Shown here piece by piece: positions 46,480 through 56,688 of a stretch of DNA of 64,000 nt. The notes under the pieces are model-generated. The model was not told the origin of the DNA, searched no databases, and was given only the letters and a program-made list of their open reading frames with translations. The position numbers were made by a program, and so were the translations under genes. Position 1 is the first letter of the stretch. Each line of letters starts with the position of its first letter. Where the stretch lies: positions 47,608,001 through 47,672,000 of the forward strand of contig CP136891.1 in the NCBI GenBank assembly GCA_034359265.1, read 5' to 3'. Origin of the DNA: Canna indica (taxonomy: Eukaryota > Streptophyta > Magnoliopsida > Zingiberales > Cannaceae).

Positions 46480-46735
46480 AGGTTCGATCGATCGAATGAT
46501 GCGGAAAATTGGCAATAGCCAATTCGATCGACCGAATATGGTCAAAAATTGGCAGTAGCCAATTCAGTCGATCGAATGTGGCGAGAAATTGGCAGTAGAC
46601 AATTTGGTCGACCAGTCGATCGACCGAAGTGTGTCTAAAAGCGATAGAGTGCCATGGTCGCTTGGGCGGTCGATCAGTCGATCGTCCGATGATCGATCAA
46701 CAAGTGACCGAACATTGCCAACGGGCAAAAAAAAG
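46480..46735. promoter_or_regulatory. Palindrome array in copia-2 5' LTR
   Basis: Variants of GATCGACCGAAT and TCGGTCGACCAGTCGATCGA alternate with a conserved GGCAGTAGCCAATT block. The same arrangement occurs at 52995-53062 plus 54353-54550 in the 3' LTR and, with other spacers, in unrelated solo LTRs. Confidence 0.6.
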
Positions 46736-47267
46736 CCTGTTGATGACACCCTGGTTTTGGGGGGTTATACCACTCAAAACCCTCTCCCCACCAGTTGTTG
46801 ATGCCTCAAAAACTAAAAGACTGATCCTAAGCATCTTCTAAGCCCTTAATTGATCAAATCTTCCAACCCTAGCTCTTGATCTCTCAATCTCAAGTGTTCA
46901 TCTTTGGAGGGTCATTCAAGCTTGCTAGGTTCAACAAGAAGAGGTAATTCTATTGTGATAACTCCTCTTTTCTCTCTTCTTGTGATTGAAGTGTTTTTGG
47001 TTTGATTTTGATTGTATAAATTGATCGTGTAATAGACCTTGTATGTGGTCTAGCTAGTTTGTGGTAACCTTCATATTTAAGGTGTAAAATCACTTGTGTA
47101 AAACTAGATTAGGAGTTGTTCTTAATAATTGAGGTGGGAAAGCTCACTCGGTGCGAAGGTGTATACTTCCGGGTGTGGATGTACCTTCTAAGGGAGTGTA
47201 GGGTCTTTCCGGTGTAAAAGTCCTCAATTGTAAGTTACTGTTAATATAGTGCATTTGTGTGTGAAAT

Positions 47268-47316
47268 CCTAAGAACATGTCTTAGGTAGTGGAGTAGGCG
47301 GTTAGTCGAACCACTA
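47268..47316 (+). other. Covarying stem-loop in copia-2 LTR leader
   Basis: CCTAAGA/TCTTAGG with loop ACATG, followed directly by TAGTGG...CCACTA. Compared with copia-1 (CCTAAGC/GCTTAGG), the closing pair changed from C-G to A-T on both sides. Confidence 0.55.
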
Positions 47317-47577
47317 TAAATTTCTGTGTGTTAGCATTGTTCTTCTTGCGTTTGCTAAATTGCTTTATCTCATCACTTCTTTGTCTAATCATCAAATTTT
47401 GAATTGCCAAAATTGTAAGAAAATGATTAAATACGAAAAACCAGAATTAGGCAAAAGATTTAGTTAACATACTATTCACCCCACCTCTAGTGTGGTCATT
47501 TCACCAACAATTGGTATCAGAGCAGGTCGTAGATTGAGATTTCACCGTCTCCTCTACATCTAGTCTCGATCCTAAAA

Positions 47578-48974
47578 ATGGCACTAGAGTTGTTAGCGTC
47601 TGTACCACCTAGGTTTGATGAATCAAACTTTGGTCTTTGGAAAGGAAGAATGTATACATTCTTAAAGACTCAAGGTATAGGTGTGTTTAATATGGTAATG
47701 TCAAAATATATAGAACCTAAGGAAAATATGGATGCATGGACCCAAGAACAAATTAACAGGTTTGAGTTAAATGCAAAGGCAACAAATTGCATATATTGTT
47801 CTTTGGAAAATAACACTTTTGAAAAAGTCATGCATTGTACTTCGGCATATGATATTTGGGCTACGCTAAACATGCTTTATGATTATGTTAAAACTGAAGA
47901 ACTTGTTACCCTAAATGAAGAAGATGATGACAATTGTTATACTCCTATATCTAATGAAGTTCTTGAAGCTAATAGTATATCTACACAAAGAAGTACAAAG
48001 AGTCGGAAGAGAATGATGATATGTCACCTATGCAATAAGAAAGGACACGTGAAGAAGAATTGCCCTAGCTTGAAGGACAAGGCAAACAGAGGTCAAATGC
48101 TCCCACTTACTCACGTGCATCAAGTGAAGCATACTCACACCATAATCACGAAGCTAACATCATGAACATATATTGATGAGGAGGTATGCTCTTCTTCCAA
48201 TCATGGAAATTATAGATCTAATTCATTTAGTTCCTTAGATCTTCTATATGATGAATTGTTAGACGAATGCAAAATTATGTATGCCTTGATTGTTAAAAAG
48301 GACTAAGAAAATAAAAAATTAAAAGAAGAAAATTTGTCACTTAGTTCTCATTACATGAAGTAAAACTAAAAAATGAGAAACTAAATGTTAGTGTCACTAA
48401 CTCATGTCATGATCCCTTAGACATTGACACTAAGCATTCCAATACTAGATCTCATGTTGAAAAGGAAAATAGCTTGTTAAAATTGCATGCATTGCATACA
48501 TCTATGAATGATGAAAAAAATAAAGTGTTAATTTTGAATAGAAAGATAAATGCTTCATCTGATAAAAGATCCAGAAATCAAAATGATTCATTTAGAAAAC
48601 CCCAACACAAAAATGCTTTTTCTAAAAATGCTTATGTTCATCATAACTCACATGCTAAGCATTCCAATACTAGATCTCATGTCCATAGTATAAATAAAAG
48701 GAAATTTAATGGACATTATTTTTGTTGTGACATTTTTGGTCATGCCATTAATAATTGTGCTTTCAAGAAAAATCCAAGTGTGACAAAGACACTTTGGGTT
48801 CCTAGGCCAACTCACTCCCAAGGACCCAAAGTCATTCGGGTACCAAAGATTTCTTGCTCTTTTGTAGGGGGGAGGGGGGGCTACCACACAAGAACAAAGA
48901 GAAATAGACTATTGAAGTTGATCTTAGATCCGAATGAGAAATCTCTAAAAGGTTGCAACTTCAAGCTATCATGA
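47578..48974 (+). pseudogene. Copia-2 gag (DUF4219/UBN2 type)
   Basis: Starts MALELLASVPPRFDESNFGL, with the LNxxNFxLWKxxM-like DUF4219 motif, and has TSAYDIWATLNMLYDYVKTE in the UBN2 segment. The zinc knuckle CHLCNKKGHVKKNC is intact (about residue 150). A stop at 48165 and several shifts interrupt 48166-48470, whose frames still show YDELLDECKIMYAL as in copia-1. The frame at 48474-48974 carries a histidine-rich linker, a second knuckle (CCDIFGHAINNC) and KTLWVPRPTHSQGPK, the sequence that normally leads into copia pol, and then stops. So coding similarity ends exactly where protease should begin. Confidence 0.82.
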
Positions 48975-50974
48975 TACCATAGGTATGAATACTGGCATCT
49001 AGATATGTTTGGTATCACCTCTCTCACTTTACTTGTCATCTTAAAGTTGGAGTTATGATAATAGTTAAATTAGAGTTGTTTTTTTGCCCGCTCATGATAT
49101 GACTTGAAAAATGATTTTTGTCTTTGATTTCCCTATCTCTATGGAGACCTATATAGCCTATAATGGGCTCATGTGGCCTTTCGGTTTGCAACCAATGGGT
49201 AGGGTAGGAGATCTTATTTTCTTTAATTTCATACCTTGAGATCTCTTGGTTCGTTTTGTTTTCATGACGATTCTTTTTGAAACGAACCTTTCACTATCTA
49301 GCGTAGGTTAAAATTCTCAAATAAAGAATTCTTGCTCACTCTTTGCTACTTAATATGCTAACTTACTAGATGTTATATCATTGAGATACTAATGATTTTT
49401 GGCTTGCAAGTTAACATTTATTGACAATGGAAGGCTATTGCAAAAATTGGATAAAGAAAATAAATTTATGGAGTTCTTCAAGAAATGAGGTATGAGCGTT
49501 AATTTGGTAAATACTCTTGCATGACACCTCGTTTCTCTTGATTGAATCAATTTCATGCTTATGAATGATCTTACATGTTATTTAAATAAAATAGCTCAAA
49601 TAAGAAATTTGGATTAGTAAGAAACACCAAATCGATCCTGACTATTTCATGATTACATATATAATGTAGACAGATTTTGGATTGAGAATCTTGTTTGGTG
49701 ATTGACAAATTTGTCATGAACATAAAATGCAAATAATTACACTTAAACAAATATCTTGATGAATACATAAAGTCTTCCATTTCAGGGAAATAAAATTTTT
49801 GATGAGCAAATATAATACAGAAATTCGATATATATGATTAAAATTGCATAAGATTTCACAAAAAATTTATATGCTCAAAAAACATCATTATAAGTGATCT
49901 AGACAAGATCTTACCAGATAAGGGCATTCTACGATAGAAATCTAAGGTTTCGCGCAAAGTTCAAATATTTACAAAAATGCCATTGTGAACTTGAGAATTT
50001 TTTATAAAATTGTAGAGAGATCCTTTTTGAGTGATTCTTGACTTTTTCAAATCCTCATAAAGCCTAGTTAATGTTGAAACAGTTTCATAAAATTCCAATT
50101 TATAGATCTCTCAAAATAATTTTTTTTGTAAGCTTAGAAAACACACTCCAGCTCGAGCGATCGCACGACATGCGAACGTCCGATCGACCGGCGGACAAAA
50201 AATGATCATGTCCACCCATTTGGCCGACTATTTTAATCCCAACCGTTCAACTTAAGCTTTTAAGCCCGAAACTAGGGCTTCTTTGACCATTTCAACCGGC
50301 CACTCACCCCTTCTCCTTGGATCTTAAGGTTTCTTCTCATCTTCTGAGGTACAAACTCAACTCTTAGCTCTAATACATGAGTTAGTCCATCATGTTGAGT
50401 AGATTCTTCACCTTCCTTCATCTCTATGTCTAGATTCACTCATAAAAATTATGGTTCATGTTTCTTTTTCTATGCATAGTGATTTTTCTTGGTATTTTTG
50501 GTTCAAAACAAGTTCTAGGGAAGAAAAATCAAATTTCCTGCGTTTCTTGTATATTTAAAAGTTTTCTCTTCATGAAATCTCATTATTTTTAATTTTTTCA
50601 TTTTTTTTTGTTGTAAAAACAAATCTTCATGATGATTCAAATTTCTCATTTTCATCTTGCCAAAACAAAAGAGTGTTTTTAAGAAAATAACTTACATTTT
50701 AAAAAATTAATGATTCAAACTTACGTTTGCCATTTTATTTGTTAGTTTTCCTTTCGTTTGTGATCATTTTACTTTTTATTTTCTTTTGCATTCATTGGAC
50801 TCATACATTGATATTTAATATTAAAATTAAAATGATTCTCTTTCAAAAAGGCATAGAAAAAAGAGTCTTGTACAAATTCATGTTGATCTTAAAAGTGCCC
50901 CTTATCTTTGGTTTAGGAGCATACATTACTCATTAAAGCTAATTATATGCATATTATCCTAATTGTCTTGCAGA
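48975..50974 (+). other. Copia-2 spacer with likely second promoter and leader intron
   Basis: 48975-50110 is non-coding and partly similar to the spacer of copia-1. At 50150-50200 there is a cluster of CGATCG and TCGACCGG palindromes like those upstream of the LTR TATA boxes. Pyrimidine-rich leader-like sequence follows (50270-50345), with a possible donor CTGAG|GTACAA near 50348. An acceptor TTGTCTTGCAG ends at 50973, two bases before the ATG of the second gene. This suggests separate transcription and splicing of that gene, an inference from signals only. Confidence 0.45.
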
Positions 50975-52118
50975 ATGGCATCCAAGACAAAGCTTCCAAG
51001 CTTGCCCGATAATCTTTTAACCGCTATAGGCAAGACTCAAGCCCCTAGGTTGTAGACAGAGCTATCTTACAGACTCGTCCAGTTAACCTAGGAGACGTAG
51101 AGAAGTATGACATTAGAAGCAAACTTACAGCCCTGGGATGGGTAAAGTATATAGGGAGACAAGTACCAGTATGCCCCATATTGATAAAAGCATTCTTCTC
51201 TAACCTTGTGATAGATAAGGCTAGAATAGGTGACTCACTAGTTATCGGATCTGAAATCCTAGGTAAATCCATAGTAATCACCGAATCAGCCATTAGAGAT
51301 GCATTTGGGTTCTCTCTGCTAGGAAGATCATTATACAATATGTCAACACATCACTTTCATGAGGATTTTCCTAGTTCTAAGATTGTGTCAGCCATTTGTC
51401 CTGAGGGTTACCAGGGGATGCTTCCTACTCAAAGCATCAAATTGTCAACCACTGCTAGGATCATGCATCTTATCATTGCCTATAATATACTTCCTAGAGC
51501 AGGACAATGTGACGAGGTAACTAGTACGAGCACCAAAATGCTCTTCTACGCTATGACCTGCAAACCTATAAATGTTCCTGATCTCATGCTTCGCTACATA
51601 GCAGATGTCCATGCTTCAGAAAAACAAGCTATACCCTATGCCACAGTAATCTCTCACTTCATCTATGCTGCTGGGGTAAACAAGTCTAAATTTGAGGTAG
51701 AATATGTGCCCGAAGCAATAGACTCCTTCCCTCTAAACCGTATGAAAATACTGAAAAATAGTGCAGTAAGAGGGTGCGGGGGGGACCTGCGAAACACAGC
51801 GATCATGATGAGGACATGGATGACGGAGATGCTGGTGGTAGCTCGTCATCTAGCACTCCCATTGAGCGTTTGGGAGATCTGGAGCATCGGTTTGCTCAAT
51901 TTCATATCAACTAGCTGGAATGGAATAGAGGTACAAAAGGGTGTCTAGATGAGTACGGCCGCCACATTGACGAGTATGGTCAGATAGTCAATGAGTATGA
52001 TCGATGCATGGATGAGTACGATCAACGCATCGATCAGTACGGTCAGAGAGTGGATGAGTACGGTCGTCGGGTTGATGAGATGTATGGTCGGGTGGATGAG
52101 ATGTGGCAATACTATTAG
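50975..52118 (+). pseudogene. Copia-2 second ORF: plant transposon-protein-like with heptad tail
   Basis: The ATG follows a splice-acceptor-like CAG. A shift near 51050 leads into a long frame (about 51052-51780) with DVEKYDIRSKLTALGWVKYI, ITESAIRDAFGF, TARIMHLIIAYNILPRAGQ and SEKQAIPYATVISHFIYAAG. The pattern resembles the 'putative plant transposon protein' domain found in plant LTR elements, whose function is unknown. A second shift in a G run at about 51780 leads to DAGGSSSSSTPIERLGDLEH and then a tail of seven-residue repeats (DEYGRRV, DEYGQIV, NEYDRCM; 51945-52115), likely a coiled coil. Total about 380 residues. It sits where pol would be. Both shifts make this copy inactive. Confidence 0.65.
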
Positions 52119-52681
52119 ACGCATCTGTCACCTCCACCACCTGAGGATGATTAGTCCCATTGATGCATGATGTTATTCACTCTATGGACTTGTATTAACA
52201 CTATACTTTGCTTGGACTACTTTGTATTTGTATTTGAGACTCCTTGTCTTTAAGTTTATGTGGCTATGTTGTACTTATTATTGTGTGTACTTATTATTGT
52301 TGCACTTCCTTATGTATGTGATGATTGAATGATGGTGCACTTAATCACCTGACTTGTCATGAATGACTCATTTATTTGTTCATTTTTTTTATTTTGTTTT
52401 GCTATTCTTTTTGATAGATGACAAAAGGGGGAGAGTTAACATGTTTCCATCATTATGAGTTAACATGCTTCAGATTAAGCATGGTGATAGGGGGAGAGTT
52501 AAAACTATGCATAATGATAGGGGGAGCACTAAATATAATATGCATGTATTCATCATCATTTAATGCTCTCAAATATCCACTTATAAACTCATGCTTCACA
52601 CTAATTGACTAATACATTACATATAGACTTTTTTGTTGCTCTCTATCGTCAATGGTTTGTCATCATCAAAAAGGGGTAGAT
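52119..52681 (+). other. Copia-2 3' untranslated region and polypurine tract
   Basis: No gene. Three copies of a GATAGGGGGAG(A/C)GTTAA-like motif lie at 52425-52515. The polypurine tract AAAAAGGGGTAGA precedes the 3' LTR. Confidence 0.6.
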
Positions 52682-55307
52682 TGTTGACCGAAGGCTTTTT
52701 CCTTCGTGCTCTATTCTCTTCATGATTATTTTGATGACAACAAATCAAATCTATCTAACCAAGTTCTTGAAGCATGAAGGTCGCAGGATCGATAAAAGAC
52801 AAGTATGTTTCACGTCTTGCGACATCAGTCACGATACGATGACTCACAAGAGTTTGATGCGTGCACCAGAGATGGCTTGGACGAATCAAAAGAATATATG
52901 GAAAGTCTTACAAGTTGGAGCACGCTGAAGGGCGGAACCCGAAAACAAAGCGCGCAACGAGAAGACCAAAAAAAAAAGGAGAGGTTTCCAGCCCAGGTTC
53001 GATTGACCGAATGATGCGAAAAATTAGCAGTAGCCAATTCGATCGACCGGTCGGTCAACCGAATATGTGTTGGCTTAAGGGTTCCTCCTAGGCTTCGATC
53101 TCTATTTTGATGATAACAAACAAGTATTTAATATATGTGAAGCTTTCAGTTCAGGTTGAGGTTGCGATAAGCACGCGAACTTCACTCAGAGATTTGCATA
53201 AATCGTCAAGAAATGCTCGGATGCAGATTAAGTAGATTCCTTGTAATATATCCATAGGATCTTATCCCAAGCCTATTTGTAAAGTTATCCAAGTCAAAAC
53301 TTGGTAACAAACCCCATGAAAAAGCGTGTAACAAAGCAAATATAAAAATCAGCCTCAGCCCGGGTTCGGTCGATCGAACAAGGCAGAAAAATGGCAGTAG
53401 CCATTTCGGTCGATCGGTCGGTCGATCGAACAATGCCAAAACTTGGCAGTGTCTACTTCGGTTGATCGAACAAGGCCAAAAACCAGCAGTAGCTAATTCG
53501 ATCGACCGATCAATCGATTGGACAACAGAGCGGCAGGAGGCTAGAACGCCAGCGGTCGCTGGGCGGCCGATCGGTCGGTCGACCGATGATCGACCGGCAA
53601 GCAATCGGTCAGCGTCCAACGGGCGAAAAAATGCCTGTTGAAGAGCCATTCTGTGGGAGGGGTTATAAATACCCCTCACCAACCTTCATTAAACCTCTTT
53701 AACCATTGAGATAAGCTTCCAAAGTGTGATTTGTGCCTTCTAAGCTTGATTGGCTCGTGCTTGCTTCTCCGATCGACGACTTCTCTTAAGCGCTCATCTT
53801 CCCTCAACTCCGGCTTCAATTCGATCTCAACGACTTGTGGAGTTGGAGGCATTGAAGGCTTGGAAAAGGGCTCTTAGCCTTGGTTTACTCCTTATCTCTT
53901 TTCATTGTAATTTTAATTATTATTTGAACTTGGTTTTCATTGATTAGCTTGCTAGGTGTGCTAGTGTAAATACTTAGGGTTTACTTTGTAGAATTGTGTT
54001 TTGCCTAAGTGAATAGGTTTGAGGAGTTCTCAAAGGGTTGAGAACTGAGTCCTCGGTTGTATTCAAAGGGAAATACAAAGTCTATAAAGGGTTTAGTTTG
54101 AAATCCTTGGTGTGGAGCCAAGGTAGTGGAGTAGGCGGTTGGTTGAACCACTATACTTTCTTGTGTTTGCATTGCTTTGTGTGTTTGCTTACAATTGTGT
54201 TTCATACTCGCTAACAAACATCACTTAGTTGCACTTACATTTTGTTGAAGTTGTAATCGATGCAAAAAGAAATTGAAGTAGAAGGGTAAAGTAACCCAAC
54301 ACTATTCAACCTCCACCCCTTCTAGTGTGGATTTTCACTCAACAATATGGTCAAAAATTGGCAGTAGCCAATTCGGTCGATCGATCGGTCCACCGAATGT
54401 GGCAAGAAATTGGCAGTAGCCAATTCAGTCGACCGCAGTGTGTCCAAAAGCGGTAGAGTGTCACGGTCGCTTGGGCGGTCAATCAGTCGGTTGACCGATG
54501 ATCGACCAGCAAGCAATCGGGCGTCGCCAACGGGCAGAAAAAAGCCCGTTGGCAACACCCTGGTTTTTGGGGGTTATAAATACCCACTCAAAACCCTCTC
54601 CCCACCGGTTGTTGATGCCTCAAAGACTAAAAGAGTGATCCTAGCTTCTTCATCAAATCTTCCAACCCTAGCTCTTGATCTCTCAATCTCAAATGTTCAT
54701 CTTTGGAGGGTCATTCAAGCTTACTAGGTTCAACAAGAAGAGGTGATTCTATTGTGATAACTCCTCTTTTCTCTCTTCTTGTGATTGAAGTGTTTTTTGT
54801 TTGATTTTGATTGTATAAATTGATCGTGTAATAGACCTTGTATGTGGTCTAGCTAGTTTGTGGTAACCTTGGTGTTTAAGGTGTAAAGCCACTTGTGTAA
54901 AACTAGATTAGGAGTTGTTCTTAGGAATTGAGGTGGGAAAGCTCACTCGGTGTGAAGGTGGATACTTCCGGATGTGGAAGTACCTTCTAAGGGAGTGTAT
55001 GGTCTTTCCGGTGTAAAAATCCTCAATTGTAAGCTACTCTTATTATAGTGCATCTGTGTGTAAAATTCTAAGCATGGGTCTTAGGTAGTGGAGTAGGCGG
55101 TTAGCCGAACCACTATAAATTTCTGTGTGTTAGCAATTGTTCTTCTTGCGTTTGCTAAATTGTTTTATCTCATCACTTCTTTATCTAATCATCAAATTGT
55201 GTATTGCCAAAATTGTAAGAAAATGATTAAACACGAAAAACTGGAATTAGGCAAAAGATTTAGTTAACACACTATTCACCCCCCCTAGTGTGGCCATTTC
55301 ACCAACA
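52682..55307 (+). repeat. Copia-2 3' LTR, interrupted by a solo LTR
   Basis: 52682-53067 and 54350-55307 together match 46169-47509. The break is the solo LTR at 53068-54344 with its TSD. This copy keeps a full TATA box (TATAAATA, 54575-54582) and a partly eroded CTAAG/CTTAG hairpin near 55068. Confidence 0.9.
53068..54344 (+). mobile_element. Solo copia LTR (1.28 kb) inside copia-2 3' LTR
   Basis: Starts TGTTGGCTTAAGG, ends CACTCAACA, flanked by ATATG on both sides (53063-53067, 54345-54349). It belongs to a third LTR family with the same plan: palindrome array 53364-53640, inverted repeat CAACGGGC/GCCTGTTG, TATAAATA at 53664, AGTTCTCAA/TTGAGAACT hairpin near 54025, CCTTGG/CCAAGG hairpin at 54105-54123. 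An ORF of 158 codons at 53682-53206 on the other strand is produced by the palindromes and is not a gene. Confidence 0.92.
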
Positions 55308-55621
55308 TCTGGAGGACTGCGTACCGAGCTCTAAGTGATGTCGGCTTACGACCTTCGGCTATCATGTGCAGGGTGCCCGACTTTTTATGCAATGCTTCGT
55401 TATCCGAGCTAGATGTGATATTTACACGAAAGAGGAGGGGCTTTTCCAGACGTTTGTCTTTAGTATGGTAGATCTGTCTTGACAAGGAAGCAATAGTGAG
55501 TAAAACATCCGGTAGGAGGTTTTCCAAAACGTTTGAACGCCAGTTGTGAACTGATGGAATGTGGTTCGGCCCGTGAGCGAATTAAATTGCCCATCGGAGT
55601 GGCAACTCTTTGATTGGGTTT

Positions 55622-55630
55622 TATAAATAG
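55622..55630 (+). promoter_or_regulatory. TATA box of the Tat-type LTR
   Basis: TATAAATAG in a typical LTR promoter context, about 315 bases downstream of the copia-2 insertion. Confidence 0.55.
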
Positions 55631-56389
55631 CCCCCTGTGTGTTGCATGCTTTTGGAAAGCATATATGGAGTGGAAAATTTTGAGGATCATCGTCCCTCCG
55701 GGGATTGTTTTGATTTTATTGGCGAATGGTTCGCTAGTCGTCGTGGGTTTGTACCATTGGGCTTAAGAGGAGGGTAGACGACGAGAGGCCCGTTGTAAGT
55801 TCACTTCACTGGGCATATGCTGGGGGCGCTTCATTCGCTGCTTACTTAGGGATGGCGTTGTACAGACCTTTGGGTAGACTTTCTGGCTAGCTAGAAGCTT
55901 ATCCACAATTTTGTGTCCCCTCGGCCATTTAAACTAGGTAGGTTCGTGCTGCTACGGCTTCCACTTCTTGTTGTCTCATCCATCCAACCCTCCATAATCC
56001 TCCTGCGGCCTTCGGGAGGTTCGACCAAGTCTGCGTGTGGAGTTACATCCTCATAGCAGATCTCAGGGACTGGGAATTCTATAGGCATGACTTGGTTTGA
56101 TGATAGTAATGGCACCTTGGTCAAAGTGCTCTTCAAACTGCTTCGCCGGTGTATCTTTGTAATTTGTCTTTCGACTTGTTGACTAATCTTTATCATATTA
56201 TAAATGTACATATTCCCTCATGGATTTCTTATGAATAAAGAGGATTTTCCTGCTTTTCTCCTTTCCGTGTTTTAGACGATTTTGCTTGGCTACTTAAACG
56301 CTGCGAATTTGTTGAGCGATTGTCAATGGGGCATTGGGGCCAGTTTTGTGAAAGGTTTAGAGAGTAGAGGTGGTAGCTTAAGAGCCAAG

Positions 56390-56688
56390 GATTGTGCTCG
56401 GGGGGTCTAGCCTAGCTCGCCGAGGAGCGTAAGGCACAACCGCGTGCGAGGAGTTATATAGAGGCGCTGAGGCTAGAGGTAGCAGCGTGGTAGCCGGGAA
56501 CTTCACTCGGGAGTTCAGGGCGAGCTCGCGGAGGAGCGTAAAGCAGAACCTCATGCGAGGAGTTATGTAGAGGCGTTGAGGTCAAAGGTAGCGGCGTGGT
56601 AGCCGAGAACTACACTCTGTGGTTATGTAGAGACGCTGGAGCTAGAGGTAGCAGCATGGTAGCCGAGAACTGCACTCGGGGGTTCAGG
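56390..56688. repeat. 112-bp tandem repeat, about 2.5 copies
   Basis: Units begin AGGAGCGTAA(G/A)GCA(C/G)AACC near 56420 and 56532 and include GGTAGCAGCGTGGTAGCCG. A third partial unit is cut by the copia-3 LTR. Confidence 0.75.

Larger units (their letters stand above)
46169..47509 (+). repeat. Copia-2 5' LTR (1341 bp), TATA box lost
   Basis: Shares layout with the copia-1 LTR: DNA-palindrome array (46480-46735), inverted repeat CAACGGGC/GCCTGTTG, then GGTTATACCACTC where the 3' LTR has GGTTATAAATACCCACTC. About five bases of the TATA box are gone in this copy. The stem-loop CCTAAGA/TCTTAGG lies at 47268-47286. The end is TCACCAACA. Confidence 0.88.
46169..55307 (+). mobile_element. Copia-2: two-gene copia element lacking pol
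   Basis: The flanks TCTGG (46164-46168 and 55308-55312) are an exact TSD. The 5' LTR is 46169-47509, starting CGTTGGCC where the 3' copy starts TGTTGACC, so the first base has mutated. The 3' LTR (52682-55307) is interrupted by a solo LTR. A tRNA-iMet primer-binding site (47512-47522) and a polypurine tract (AAAAAGGGGTAGA near 52670) are present. Genes are gag (47578-48974) and a second ORF (50975-52118). No protease, integrase, RT or RNase H is seen, so movement would need a partner's pol. Confidence 0.88.
55308..56688 (+). mobile_element. Tat-type gypsy LTR remnant right of copia-2
   Basis: Continues the sequence interrupted at 46168. It has a TATA box (TATAAATAG, 55622-55630) followed by CCCCCTGTGTG and leader-like sequence. 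It ends in tandem repeats and is cut by the LTR of copia-3 at 56689. No gene is seen. Confidence 0.5.
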
